Shown: positions 31,661-43,260, counted from the stretch's first letter. The stretch: DNA of 64,000 nucleotides from Sepiola atlantica (GCA_963556195.1 OY744525.1:60876817-60940816), one strand, 5' to 3'. Program-made: numbers and translations. The notes: a model not told the origin generated them from the letters alone.

Positions 31661-32264
31661 GTCAATTAAAATCAGGATCAACAGTTTTAGATAGGTTATT
31701 GCATCTCCGTGAGAAATTCTGTTTGTTGGTCAACCTGTCACGCTTCAGTTTTAGATAGCATTTCCATTGCTATGCATGCAGATTGAATGGACGCAACTTA
31801 TTTTAGATACGTCCAAACATATCTATAAGTGACTATGTCTGTTAATGTGTAGCAGCCACCATGCAGGTCCATGAGAGAAAAGAGTGAGGGTTGCATCATG
31901 TGTAGTGCATAGGGAATTGAACCCAGCGCATTCTGCTTGCAAGATAGAATATCGTCATTTTTGTTTGATGACAAGAGTTCACTTATGCAAATGAGCATTG
32001 TTTTGTACGGCATATAAACTTTCCTCCTTGGGACAGTTTTAAAAGTTGATGTGACGAGTTTGAACTATGCCGAGTTCAGATACGAAAAAACCTATATGGT
32101 GGTTTCTCATGCTTAAGTCTGAACAAAAAAAAAAGATTGAAAAAACGAACAAAAACCAAAAATCTATTTTTAGATGTGTCCTAAAAGAAACTATGTTGTG
32201 TTGTTCACACTTATGTTTGAACTAGTATTTTAGATGCATGAATACACTCTGTAAGAGGCTTTGT
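31661..32264. other. Repeat scraps, no gene
   Basis: Reversed pieces of the GACAGAC/AAATGC family occur at 31675-31830 and 32165-32264 (TTAGATACGTCC, TCTGTTTGTTGG). No coding domain. Confidence 0.4.
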
Positions 32265-32570
32265 TCAGCTGTTAGTCAGTCCATCTAACTTTTTTTTATG
32301 GAAATCGCTCCAGACAAGGCATGAAGCCACTTGATGTAAGGAGCTAGATAACAAAAAATACCACTTCAAGGTTAAGAAGTAGCCAACGATAAGTGTTAGA
32401 TGGATAGATTCCAACCAAGAAAACAGCAATTCTTCCCCCTTTGTCAGAAACATCGCTCATGAAATGTGAGGACTAAAAGACAAAATAAGGGAAGTGAGAG
32501 TTACGATACTGCCGAAAGTAAACCCAAGGTCCACTTTCTACTCTCCTTAAGTTTGAAATGTCATTTTCAT
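32265..32570 (-). repeat. Non-autonomous repeat sharing a LINE 3' tail, copy 1
   Basis: The minus-strand 3' end reads CATCAAGTGGCTTCATGCCT then TGTCTGGAGCGATTTCCAT and A-run. That tail is the same as the 3' end of the LINE at 46985-47335. The rest (GAATCTATCCATCTAACACT, TCATGAGCGATGTTTCTGAC) matches 47540-47795. Confidence 0.7.
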
Positions 32571-32939
32571 TGCTAAACGCGCAAATTGTTGATTTTTTTT
32601 GTTTTGTTTTTTACTTTTTTGAATACTATTATTATTACTACTACCTGCGTACATACCTATATCTGTTAGATATCACATCACAAAATCAGCAATTGTTAGA
32701 TATCAACCCTTTGTTGAATTACTAAACATAGTATAAGCAATCAACCGTTCAAAACTGATTTAAAACACACCTTATCGTTATAGACAAAGGAAGTCGTGGT
32801 TCGGGTGCATAAGCGATATAACTGCATACAACCTGACTTATGTTAACCCTTCGGACTAGACTGCATGGATAGCAGGCGTGAGACATTGCCTGGTGTTGCC
32901 CACCCAAAAGTTTGGAACACAGCACTTTAAATACAAAAA
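32571..32939. other. No gene seen
   Basis: AT-rich; no coding or repeat boundary recognised. Confidence 0.5.
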
Positions 32940-33300
32940 CTAGATGACATTTTGCATAATTTGGATTATTCGGACTACTGTTCTCACCTTGAATGTTATT
33001 CTCACAACGTTTTGGACGCTGTAACCTCCGGCCTTCTTCAGGTGTAACTTTTTTGAACTCGGGAATATTTCTGTCAAACTCGGAAATCTGGACGGAATTT
33101 CGAGCGGAACCCTTTATTTAATCCATGAAAGTAGCATGCTCTCGTTCCATCAGCCATGACTGGGAGAAGTCTTCAGTAATTCGCAATTTTTCATATCGCC
33201 TGCACCGAGGATTGAACTTTCAACCCTCAGATGACTATCACTTAGAACTGAATTTTACTTAGTACTATATCTACTGTGCCACGAGTCCTTGCAGACAATA
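32940..33300 (-). repeat. tRNA-derived SINE, family 1
   Basis: Full order of tail (ACAACGTTTTGGACGCTGTA), body, and head (GGATTGAACTTTCAACC as reversed B-box, TGTGCCACGAGTCC as reversed A-box). Confidence 0.8.
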
Positions 33301-33490
33301 CTAGTATGAATTAAATAAAGGGTTCCGTTCCGTTCGAAATCCCATCCAGATTCCCGAGTTCGACAAAAATATTTTTGAGTTAGAAAATATACACCTGAAG
33401 AAGGCCGGAGGTTACAGCGACCGAAACGTTGTGAGAATAACATTCAAGATGAGAACAGTAGTCCGAATAAGCCAAATTATACAAATTATC
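33301..33490 (+). repeat. SINE family 1 tail and body, opposite orientation to its neighbour
   Basis: Plus strand from AATTAAATAAAGGGTTCCGT to GCGACCGAAACGTTGTGAGA and AGTAGTCCGAATAAGCCAAA. It lies directly after the minus-strand copy, making a large inverted pair. Confidence 0.8.
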
Positions 33491-34977
33491 AATCCTCATC
33501 TCAAAAATTCAGAAACATAATGGATGACATGTTTTAGTAAATGAATAGACTGTAAACAATAATTGGAACTCTGACAGGTACTACCACTCCGGGTCAGAGT
33601 GGACCTGAGAGTAATGGCAATTAAGAGGTGACTCCACACTTTCTGAAGCTTTCAAATTGGTGCCTCATCATGTATCATGTAACAAAATGACCAAGACTAC
33701 ATGAGTGATGGCGAAGTTTGGAAATATTTCAAGTTTGATGCGAATATGTTCTCTGATATTTAGTTGGAGGATGTTTGGGCCCGGTTGGTTAATATAAGGC
33801 TGTCATAGTGCTTCAGCTTTTTTTATTTGATGCTGGCATTAGTTTATTTGTTTTTTAAGGATCAGGTGTGATACAATAGAATACCCCAATCCCCAACAAC
33901 CAGGACCACCGGGAGAGATTAGCTAGAAAATGAATGACAGTAAAAAGACATTAAAGAAAGACATTAAAAGCGACTGGTCTATTGTGCTACACAGACAAAG
34001 TGACACCATAAACAATTAGCCATTAACAGCCGAAGTCAAGATAGAGAATTTTGAAAGTAAGCTAGGGGAAAAAATGGACTCTTTGATTTCCGGGGAAAAG
34101 TAGATATATTCAGGAGACACTGATTGTTAGAAAGAAGAACTATCATGATGAGGGACGAACAAGTGTCGCGAATGACAGTTAGTCTTAGCTGAAATCTTGA
34201 ATTTGAAAGATGGAAGATTTTTCAGATGAAGAAACACTAGCGACAAGACCACAAACACACACGTTCGACTAGTTGTGCGTATACAATATATGTATCTGCT
34301 GTCTTTATTATGTATGTGGATTATAGGTACACGTCCTGAAACTGCCAAAATTTAAAATCTAGACACGGCCAATAAGAAGAACCACGACACAGGCATTTGT
34401 GGTAAGGCGTTCAGTTGGAGGTAAAGGCATGGTTCCACAAATGGTGCCACGATCATCGGATCGACTCTCTAAGATGTAACAGACGCCAGGAGGAACCACA
34501 TTAATTGTGTCTATGTAGACCCCCCCCCCGAACACACACACAATGTGTTAAAAAAGTAGAAAACAAAACAAAAAATGCAAATCAACAAAAACAGTGTTTA
34601 AGAAATATAAAAAGAATTGACGGTTTTGAAAAAAAAAAAGGAGAAGAGAAAACAAAAAAAAAACAAGTATAAAATAGAATGAATATAAAGAAGATAAAGA
34701 AATCAATACGTAAACGCCATTGGTGTCGTCAAATGAGTAAAAACAATGGAGAATGCGAACGGAAGTTAAATAGAAGTTCCAATGTAAAAGAAAGGAAGCA
34801 GGTTGGCTGGTGGATGGGATACAGAATTTGAGTTAGCAAATCTTAGAAGCAATTCATTGAATAATCGAAGAATGACAAAATAGACAGGTGCTTTATTTTT
34901 AAAACATTTTAAATTCAATTCTACTCATGTGAACGTGTCATCAATCATTTATGAAGTCTGTTAAGAAAGTAAAGAAA

Positions 34978-34979
<2 letters not shown>
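33491..34979. other. No gene seen
   Basis: Short frames only. A C8 run occurs at 34520-34528. No domain recognised. Confidence 0.5.

Positions 34980-35026
<47 letters not shown>
34980..35026. repeat. (TA)n microsatellite
   Basis: About 23 TA units. Confidence 0.95.
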
Positions 35027-35030
<4 letters not shown>

Positions 35031-35218
35031 ATCCCTCCACTCTATAATAAAGAACAATGTGTATTCATTTGTATATAAATAAATATCAACCTTGTCAAAT
35101 AAAAGTTAGCGAGTAAATAAAACAAATGCCGGGCAAAACGGTTTCAAGTGATTAGAGGAAGGGAGAAAGCAGATAGCAAATCCGACACCTTCCCAGCCAT
35201 CTGAAATAAATTTGTAAA

Positions 35219-35480
35219 GAAATCCTTCACTCTATTTCTATAAGACGTTGTTTTTTTTTCTTTTCTTATCGATTTATACGTTTTTCGTTTCTTTTTTTTT
35301 CTATTTTTCTTTTTAAACTTTCTAGTTTCAGACGTTTTCTTTCTTAGGAAAGAAATCCTTCACTCTATTTCCATAATGAGTCGTTTTCTTTCTTTTTTAA
35401 CTCGCTTCTTTCTGTACTGATTGATACGTTTTTTTTCGTTTTTTTTCTTAAACTTTTCAGTTTGAGAAGTTTTCTTTCGT
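35219..35480. repeat. Two tandem units of about 134 bp, pyrimidine-rich
   Basis: GAAATCCTTCACTCTATTTC starts both units (35219 and 35353). Both continue with GA(T/C)TTATACG-like and TTAAACTTT(C/T)(T/C)AGTTT motifs in T-rich DNA. Confidence 0.75.
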
Positions 35481-36049
35481 ATTTCTTTTTTTAAACTTCA
35501 CCGATTGCGATGTTATTTTATATGAATATGTATATTAGTGCTAACACTAGCGAAGCATTATTTTTTTCTGTCATTTTTGACGGAGGGTGTACACTCGTTT
35601 TTATATATAACGTATGTAAAAGATATGTTTGAAGGATAAATATCCGACAGAATGTGTATGTATAAACAGGAATAATGGAAATGGGCAATGAACAAACTAT
35701 ATAGAGAATCAATACAGAATTATGCTGATTTCATTTCGCTATTTCGTTTCATTTATGAAACTTTGTCAAGAATAACATTTATTGAACAGTCCAAGTAAAT
35801 ATACATAAAGTTGGATCTAGTGGTGGGAGACAGGAAGGTCAAATAATCTGAGATTCCTCTTTCCTTCAAAACGTTGCGACACCAGTATCAGTTGGTATCA
35901 CATCTCTTTGATCATTCACAGTTATTTTGTGTGGTTCCAACTGGTGCCACCATTTTTTAGGAGGAAAGGTGGAATGTCAGATTATTTATTTATTTATTTT
36001 TATCGTGGCAGTTTCAGTTCTCTTGGATGCATAATGTTCTTTCTATATT
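35481..36049. other. No gene seen
   Basis: AT-rich, short frames only. Confidence 0.5.
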
Positions 36050-36640
36050 TTGTTCTATTTTTATTTTAACTTACCTGTAATTTGTCAGTATGACCTGATT
36101 ATGTGGGTTGGTTTATGCACTCGAAGATTTTCTTTAATATTTCAGCTGGTTCCAGCAATATTTTGTGCTGTACGGTGTCAATTCTCTTTGATTCAAATTT
36201 CTCCTAATCTTTTTTTTCCAGGTTTTTCGTTTCTAGCACTCCTACAATTACTGGTATTATGGTAGTTGTTTTCATGTCCCAGATTTCCTTCAGCTCCCTG
36301 GCAAGCTCCATGTATTTGCTTAGTTTTTGCTTCCTTGATCTTCACCTTGTGAACTGCTGAGACGGCGAAATCTACAACTTTGCAGGTTTTCTCCTTCTTG
36401 TTGACTATCATCATGCCTAGTCTCCTTGCTTGGATGAGTTTGTTCGTTTGTATTTACATATCCCAGATTATAATTTTCATTTTTCGCTGCTGTATTCGAT
36501 TTGTGTCTATACCATTTATCTGCATATTTAAGGTGCAGACGCTTGCATAGATTCCAGTGGACTGCATTCCCAAAGCAGTCATGTCTGTTTTTGTATTCCT
36601 GATTAGCTATTTTTCTGCATTCACGTATGTTTACCATTTC
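36050..36640 (-). pseudogene. LINE relic with R2-type endonuclease signature
   Basis: The minus-strand frame reads NIRECRKIANQEYKNRHDCF, then GNAVHWNLCKRLHLKYADKW. A shifted frame gives MMIVNKKEKTCKVVDFAVSA after an ARRPD-like block, then KIKEA and EKPGKKRLGEI. The R-H-x(2-3)-x-V-H-W-x-L, then RPD followed 14 residues later by VD, resembles the restriction-like endonuclease (PD...D/E) at the C-terminus of R2-class LINEs. Proteins with this block are common in aquatic animal genomes. Several frame breaks make it non-functional. RT itself is missing. Confidence 0.6.
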
Positions 36641-38054
36641 GTCTTTTTGTCCACATTGTCTACATTTACTGCTTTTCTGGGTCTTATCTATTTTGGCCTT
36701 TATCTAATTCTTTTTTATTGCGTTGTTTTGTGTAGCTGTCACTAATAATTACATTCTCTGTTCAAGTATCTTTTCCATAGAACTGTCAGGAAAATAAAAT
36801 GTCTGATTTTTTTCATGTTGCAAAGTTTATCTGCAGACGGGAATACATCTATCACTAAATAAACACCCTAGAGGACAGGGCTATATTGACACTGAAGGCG
36901 AAATTCCAGAAAGGGCGTTTAAAGATGTATGTGTGAGTGTACAAAAATGTGATCTAAATTAGCTTAAATTTGGATTCAGAGTCTATTGGCTAGTGAGTCT
37001 GAGAGATTAACTTCCGTTAATTCCCATGCTTCCTCTACCCCTCTATCTCACCCTACTTGTTCGCCGCACTTGAACAATAAAAGTATATCATATCTTTATA
37101 CGTCAGTTTTTTTCATCATTCTTTTAACTATGACAAGAATACAACGGCACCATGTAAGAGCATCAGTTTTGAAGAGAAGATACGACCTTAGAAGTATGTT
37201 ATATAATGCATACACCAAAGAAAATACTCGGTCGCTGACCTAGTGCCAGACTGGTTCATGTTCAAACGAAAAATAAAACAATTTGAAGTTGACCTTTTAA
37301 ATCGGATATGAACATAATCTCACAGAATACACAATAAAAACAGATTTAAAAGTCAATTGACAGAGTATGATTGCATGCGTTGAAAAGAAAAGATGAAAGC
37401 CAATCACACGACTTTACTTGTGCTCTCCCTTTCTGGTTAGCTTTAGCTCAGCCACAAACCAACAAAGATAAAGTTTACAGATGTAGTAAAATGATATCAG
37501 TTTACTTTCATGATAAAATCAAAACTTATTAGCAACAGAAAAAGAAAAATAGCATAATAACATATAAAAATGTGAGCGAGTCATAAGAAAGTTATGTACA
37601 AGTATATACATCCTCAAAATGTTTGTTCAAGGCTCTCTTGAATGCGCTTGTGGTAGACTGCTGGACTACCTCCTATGGAAGTTTGTTCTATGGAGCTTGA
37701 TGTGATATTACAGTCAACACGTCAGCTGTTGATCTTTCAGGAGGAAATCCATATTGTTTCTCACTGAGTAGATTGTTTTTGCTGAGGTGGCTGACAACAT
37801 CTTGATTTATCACAGATTCAAACAACTTATTCATGATGCATAGAAGACTGATTCGTCTGTACTGTGATGCAGAAGATATGCTTGTTGAACCGAAATGGAC
37901 GACAGTACAGTTTATGACCGTGAAGACATTGGTACGGTGCCGGGAGTGAAAAAATCATAAAAACGTAGATTGAGTTCCCCGTTCATGGCATTGTATGTTA
38001 GGATTAGCTCTCTCTGTAGTCTTTGCTGGTCAAGTGTAAGTATATTCAGTCGCA
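36641..38054. other. No gene seen
   Basis: Bases 37610-38000 contain RT-linker-like words on the minus strand but nothing firm enough to call. No other structure recognised. Confidence 0.35.
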
Positions 38055-39228
38055 GAAGCCACTCCTCATGGGAAGGCCCTTAATTGTCTTCCTGACCAAA
38101 AAATGCACCAGACATTGATGTTATTGTTTTTTCTTTCCATTCGTTTTGCAAACTTCCATCATGTTCTGCAAAACCAAAACAAAAAACAAAAATGTTCTCC
38201 AAAACAACCAAACATGAAACCATGAATAAATACATAAACATGAAACCATGAATAAATACATAAACATGAAACCATGAATAAATACATAAACATGAAACCG
38301 TGAATAAATACATAAACATGAAACCGTGAATAAATACATAAACATGAAACCATGAATAAATACATAAACATGAAACCATGAATAAATACATAAACATGAA
38401 ACCATGAATAAATACATAAACATGAAACCATGAATAAATACATAAACATGAAACCATGAATAAATACATAAACATGAAACCATGAATAAATACATAAACA
38501 TGAAACCGTGAATAAATACATAAACATGAAACCGTGAATAAATACATAAACATGAAACCGTGAATAAATACATAAACATGAAACCATGAATAAATACATA
38601 AACATGAAACCATGAATAAATACATAAACATGAAACCATGAATAAATACATAAACATGAAACCATGAATAAATACATAAACATGAAACCATGAATAAATA
38701 CATAAACATGAAACCGTGAATAAATACATAAACATGAAACCGTGAATAAATACATAAACATGAAACCGTGAATAAATACATAAACATGAAACCATGAATA
38801 AATACATAAACATGAAACCATGAATAAATACATAAACATGAAACCATGAATAAATACATAAACATGAAACCATGAATAAATACATAAACATGAAACCGTG
38901 AATAAATACATAAACATGAAACCGTGAATAAATACATAAACATGAAACCGTGAATAAATACATAAACATGAAACCGTGAATAAATACATAAACATGAAAC
39001 CGTGAATAAATACATAAACATGAAACCGTGAATAAATACATAAACATGAAACCATGAATAAATACATAAACATGAAACCATGAATAAATACATAAACATA
39101 AAACCATGAATAAATACATAAACATATAACCAACTTGAAGCATTAAAACTTTTAACAAAATGACCGGATTCTACATTAAATAACCCGAAAAGGGTTGATA
39201 TGCAACAAAACAACCAAACCAAACACGA
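38055..39228 (-). repeat. Family 2 short repeat expanded by an internal minisatellite
   Basis: The left flank (38060-38208) is the distal half of family 2 (GACCAAAAAATGCACCAGAC, CATCATGTTCTGCAAAACCA). The right flank (39128-39228) is the other half (CTTGAAGCATTAAAACTTTT, TAACCCGAAAAGGGTTGATA, CAAAACAACCAAACC). Between them sits the 26-bp array. The normal element has a single ACCATGAATAAATAC block here. Confidence 0.9.
38209..39127. repeat. 26-bp minisatellite, about 35 copies
   Basis: The unit is AAACC(A/G)TGAATAAATACA followed by TAAACATG. Units carry either CATG or CGTG, in runs such as five to six A-type then two to six G-type. Because 26 is not a multiple of 3 and the minus strand has no stop in any frame of the unit, all three minus-strand frames stay open for over 900 bp and give the same periodic hydrophobic peptide (MFMYLF, CLCIYS, FHVYVF). 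These are not credible genes. Confidence 0.95.
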
Positions 39229-39232
39229 AAAA

Positions 39233-39715
39233 TGATATCAAATTACATAAACATTAAGAATAAATGATATTAAAATACAAACACATTTAAAATAAATGAT
39301 ATTAAAATATATAAACATTAAGAATAAATGATATTAAAATACATAAACATTAAAAATAAATATCAAAATATATAAACATTAAGAATAAATGATATTAAAA
39401 TACATAAACATTAAAAATAAATATCAAAATATATAAACATTAAAAATAAATGATATTAAAATATATAAACATTAAAAATAAATGATATTAAAATATATAA
39501 ACATTAAGAATAAATGATATCAAAATGCATAAACATTTAAAAATGAATGATATCAAAATGCATAAACATTTAAAAATGAATGATATCAAAATGCATAAAC
39601 ATTTAAAAATGAATGATATCAAAATGCATAAACATTTAAAAATGAATGATATCAAAATGCATAAACATTTAAAAATGAATGATATCAAAATGCATAAACA
39701 TTTAAAACTAATGTT
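39233..39715. repeat. Second minisatellite, 30-33-bp units
   Basis: The first part has variable units of TAAATGATATTAAAATA(C/T)A then TAAACATTAA(A/G). From 39500 there are six exact 33-bp units GATATCAAAATGCATAAACA then TTTAAAAATGAAT. It is followed by another family 2 end. Confidence 0.9.
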
Positions 39716-39772
39716 TCGACATTAAATGACCCATAAGTGGTTTATATGCCGTAAAACAAATCAAACAAACCA
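39716..39772 (-). repeat. Family 2 short repeat, end fragment
   Basis: CATTAAATGACCCATAAGTG, TATATGCCGTAAAACAAATC and AAACCAAACC complete the GGTTTGG-side end after the second array. Confidence 0.75.
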
Positions 39773-40384
39773 AACCTTCATTATTTGCATAAAATGTGTT
39801 GTACATATTCAAAGTGAAGAAACTCCTTCTTCATACAGACTGCAAGCTTGAACTGCATACTTTAGTAGAGGTCGAACAAGTCCCTTGTGCGACCTCTACT
39901 GGAGTATGCAGCATGTATAGGAGAAATATGTTGGACAGATTGATGAAGGATCTACAGATCAGGAAGAGAACTCTTTAAGCTTTATTTGGATAGACGGTTT
40001 AAAGGAAGTTTCGACTTTCGCATCCAAATTCTTTGTGCATGATATTAGATTTCGATGATTCTTCCATTCTACATAGATAGCAGACACCGCATGACCTTGG
40101 TATATCTTGGTTCCAATGTAATCGATCGTTTGTTATGTCTGATTATATTGAATTTTATATTACCTTGTACTTCTCCGGGTTGGTGAATCTAACATTGATT
40201 ATTATCTCAATTTCTGTTTTTCCCGCCATAATTAACTTCTTCAGCCCAGAGCTCTAATTCTCATCTTATTAAGAACGATCACAGCTAACCAGCCGCTCAA
40301 AATCCAAGCTCAGCTCAATTAACTTCTCACTGTGATTTCTATGCAAACCGTTTTTCTTTTCTGTAGATCTAACTAAAATTTCGT
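39773..40384. other. No gene seen
   Basis: An inverted pair GACCTCTACT...AGTAGAGGTC occurs near 39865-39905. No coding domain. Confidence 0.4.
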
Positions 40385-40572
40385 ATTATTTGAATTATTC
40401 AAACTACTATTCTCATTCCCACAACATTTCGTCCGACGTAACCTACAACCTTCTTCAGGTGACTATTGTATATAGACACGTGATGCAACAGATGAAGGTG
40501 TTAAGTATAATCAGTTCTAATTACAGTCTTTCGGAGGTTGAAGGTTCAATCCTCACTACAGGCGATATTAAT
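40385..40572. repeat. Chimeric SINE family 1: reversed tail joined to forward head
   Basis: 40385-40460 is the minus-strand tail (CAACATTTCGTCCGACGTAA, CTTCTTCAGGTG). From about 40478 comes the plus-strand head (ACACGTGATGCAACAGATGA, GGTTGAAGGTTCAATCCTCA). Confidence 0.7.
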
Positions 40573-41009
40573 TAGGAATAAAATCTAAATTACTTAAGAA
40601 AGACTTCTACTCAGGATAGGTTCGCACAGTCACAGCAGACGCTGCAATGCGGCAATGGACTAATCTGAGGCGCAGAACTTCATTGTCTCCTGAAACAGAC
40701 GGATGCCAACAAGTACTAGTTTACATGGTACTAGTAACAAATAGATGCATCACTACTCTATACTATATTTGTGGTGTGTCAGGAATAAAATTGGAAACAA
40801 AACCCTATACAAAGATCAAGCACAATAATATTGTGTGATCCTCATTCACATCAAGCATCCATTAACATTTTATTTAGAAATTGAAAATTAGAGTAAATTT
40901 TTAAATAATAATAATAATAATATGGAGTTCAGGGCTAGGAGCAAGAGAAAAAAAAGGTCCTCATTTATACTCTAGCTATGTCAGGGATATTTGCTAGTAC
41001 AATATAACG

Positions 41010-41292
41010 GCAGTTCTCAGTGACAGTCTTCTGGAGGTTGAAGGTTCAATCCTTACTATAGACGATAATAACTAAGAATAACATAAATAAACCCTTCTAC
41101 TCAGTCATGGCTGACAGAACGAGAACAATCTACCCGTGTGGATTAAATAAAGGGTTCAGTTAAAAATTCCGTGTAGATTTCAGAGTTCGAAAGGATGCAC
41201 CTGAAGAAGGTCGGAGGTAACGTCGGACGAAATCTTGTGAGAATAACATCCCAGATGAGAATGGTAGTCCGAATAATACAAATTATAAATGC
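41010..41292 (+). repeat. tRNA-derived SINE, family 1
   Basis: From the second half of the head (GGTTGAAGGTTCAATCCTTA) through body (GGATTAAATAAAGGGTTCAG) to tail (CACCTGAAGAAGGTCGGAGG, AGTCCGAATAATACAAATTA). Confidence 0.85.
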
Positions 41293-41639
41293 TTATTCAA
41301 AAGATTACGAAACATAACTAAAATTCGTTTTTCAAATTATTTTATCGAATTTCAAATTTTATTTCTTGATAATATTTCTGAGACGAGCTATCGTTCTTGT
41401 TTATATTATTTAGTTTTCGGACTGGTGTCTTCATGTTGTTTTTTGAGATGTTTATGTCTTGGTTGTTGTGTAAAATAATGAAGAGTGGCAAAAATGAATC
41501 GTGGACGAGTCCATTGTGGGTGGGACGTCGAGAAAGAAAAAAAAAAAGGCGACTTGATAACTGTTAAAAAGGAAAAGGTTCCGCGGTGCAAGGAGACTCG
41601 AAAGACGGCGGTTTCAAAAATGCGAAGAGCCGAAACGCC

Positions 41640-41800
41640 TGGTGATCGGAGTATCGAAGTACCGGAAGAATGGGAGTTTACCGATGTTTATGGCACTGAT
41701 GAAGCTTTATTGGCTATGGTACCCAAGCCCGTCTTGCTGTTAGACTTTTGTGTCCGCTGACTTAAAATGCGGCTGATAACCAAGTTGGTACTGTGAAGGA
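41640..41800 (+). pseudogene. UCH-L3-like ubiquitin hydrolase fragment
   Basis: The plus frame holds VPEEWEFTDVYGTDEALLAM followed by VPKPV, which matches the N-terminal part of UCH-L1/L3 deubiquitinases (human UCH-L3 has a W.F.DVYG.D..LL.MVPRPV pattern here). Immediately after VPKPV small deletions break the expected hydrophobic LLLLFP strand, and the next in-frame piece (PLT then TAA then KCG) contains a stop. The catalytic Cys, His and Asp lie further on in the family and are absent. I see no upstream exon or splice sites that would make it functional. It could be a decayed exon or a retrocopy fragment. The purine-rich frame upstream (from 41485) has no similarity. Confidence 0.55.
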
Positions 41801-42069
41801 ATCCACTGACTTGTACTTCATCAAAGTGCTTGTAGAAGAATTGCTTCAGTTCACGCTCGGATAGACAATGCAGAGCAAATTGCTTTCCAATCAGATATAT
41901 ATACGAACGAGTTTCTAGCGGAAACCAAGTCGGTGACTTCAGCAAGAAAAAGACTTTCATGAGACAAAAGTATGTCAAAAGATTGTTTAATATGTGTGCA
42001 TAGCCGGCGTAAACCATCCGGTAATGGCAAATAAAGAAAACCAAAGTTTTTCCATATACGTTCTGTTCT
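41801..42069. other. Possible extension of the UCH fragment, unrecognised
   Basis: A minus-strand frame (41688-42044) overlaps the UCH-like stretch as its shadow. The rest has no recognised domain. Confidence 0.3.
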
Positions 42070-42290
42070 TTGTCATTCTTGTTGGATCTTACCGGGTACC
42101 CTGAAAGAACGGGTAATGCAACAGTTGTACTTACCTGCTATTTTTCTTTTTTATTTCTTACTAGAATTAATGGGCACTACGGGGCCTGCTATCATGCACA
42201 AGCAAATGATCACTATGCTGGCAACCACTGTAAACACAATTGGCTCATTTAACTCACTATTGCTGTATAGTTAAAGCAAAATAAATTGTT
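42070..42290 (+). other. Possible terminal exon, weak
   Basis: A pyrimidine run TTTTTCTTTTTTATTTCTTA and CTAG resemble a splice acceptor at about 42166. An open frame beginning ATGGGCACTACGGGGCCTGC follows and ends at TAG near 42270, then AATAAA at 42280. The roughly 34-residue peptide is not recognised. It might be a UTR exon of a decayed gene. Confidence 0.2.
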
Positions 42291-42369
42291 TGGGACTATT
42301 AAAATAATTTCCAACGTTATTAATAATGTTTACCCATTCATTTATTTATTTTTTTATTATAGTTTATGT

Positions 42370-42700
42370 TTAAATTCATGTTTTTAGACATGGCGTAAAT
42401 CATAAATCTATGACGTCACGGTAAAGCTATAATTATTTTGTTATAGTAATGTTTCAAGCTCTATTTGTAAGAAAGTCCAAACAGGTCAGTTAGTAAGACC
42501 TCATATTGAAGATCTCAAGGTTTCTGTTTCGATTTCTGGTCATGACATCCGCTTTATTTGTTGGGAATTTATTATTTATTATTAATGCAACATTCTATAT
42601 TTCTTAAAGTAGTTAAGATCTCTGATATTTCGAAATGAGACAAATTCCGCAATGTATTTATTACGTTTAAAAAACTGACTGACGGACGGACGGACATACA
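42370..42700 (+). repeat. tRNA-Phe-derived SINE (family 4), copy 2
   Basis: Collinear with 14935-15240: TATGACGTCAC, TTTCAAGCTCTATTT, then GTTAGTAAGACCTCATATTG and AAGATCTCAAGG with TTTCGATTTCTGG. It ends in ACTGACTGACGGACGGACGG near 42680. Confidence 0.65.
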
Positions 42701-43054
42701 GAAAAATCTCTATTTATTTTCTTAACGTCATCCAGATGGTCTATGATTTTTAATGATTTTTGAACACCTTTAACCATAACGCCATATAATTAGGAACGGG
42801 CAATGAAAGTGAAAGTTATTTTATTTAAAAAAATAAATTTGACCCTTGATTGAAAAAAAAATCCACCAAAACTCAGAGAATTATCCGATGTTAATGGCTT
42901 TTTCAATATTTATTAATAAGTGAATGCTAATATAAAGTATAATTATTTTATTAAAAGTAAAAACAAACTTATAGATTATATTTTTGGTCACTTAAATTAC
43001 TTAACACGCCCCCCCTTTCATTTCCAGGATAGAATATGTCTTATTATACCCATA
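42701..43054. other. No gene seen
   Basis: AT-rich; no recognised structure. Confidence 0.5.
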
Positions 43055-43260
43055 GTCGATTGGTTGTTTTGTTTTACGGCATATCAACCCGAAACCGGTC
43101 ATTTTGGTAAAACTTTTATGCATCAAGTTCTTTAAATTTTCAAATATTTATTCATGGTGCTCTCTCTAGCAAAAAGAGAAATACTGGTGCTACCAGATCA
43201 GGCTGTCTGAAGATACCTCCTCCTTGACAAAAATGCACCAAACATTGAAGTTTTTTAACA
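43055..43260. repeat. Family 2 short repeat with internal inversion
   Basis: 43055-43145 is in plus orientation (GGTTGTTTTGTTTTACGGCA, ATCAAGTTCTTTAAA). 43185-43260 is in the opposite orientation (CTACCAGATCAGGCTGTCTG, AATGCACCAAACATTGAAG). Confidence 0.7.

Noticed and set aside
38209..39127. CRISPR-like array of regular repeats
   Set aside because: Contiguous 26-bp units with no unique spacers, in animal DNA.
38080..39222. Three overlapping open frames of 324-380 residues
   Set aside because: They are the 26-bp minisatellite read in three frames; the period and lack of stops fully explain them.
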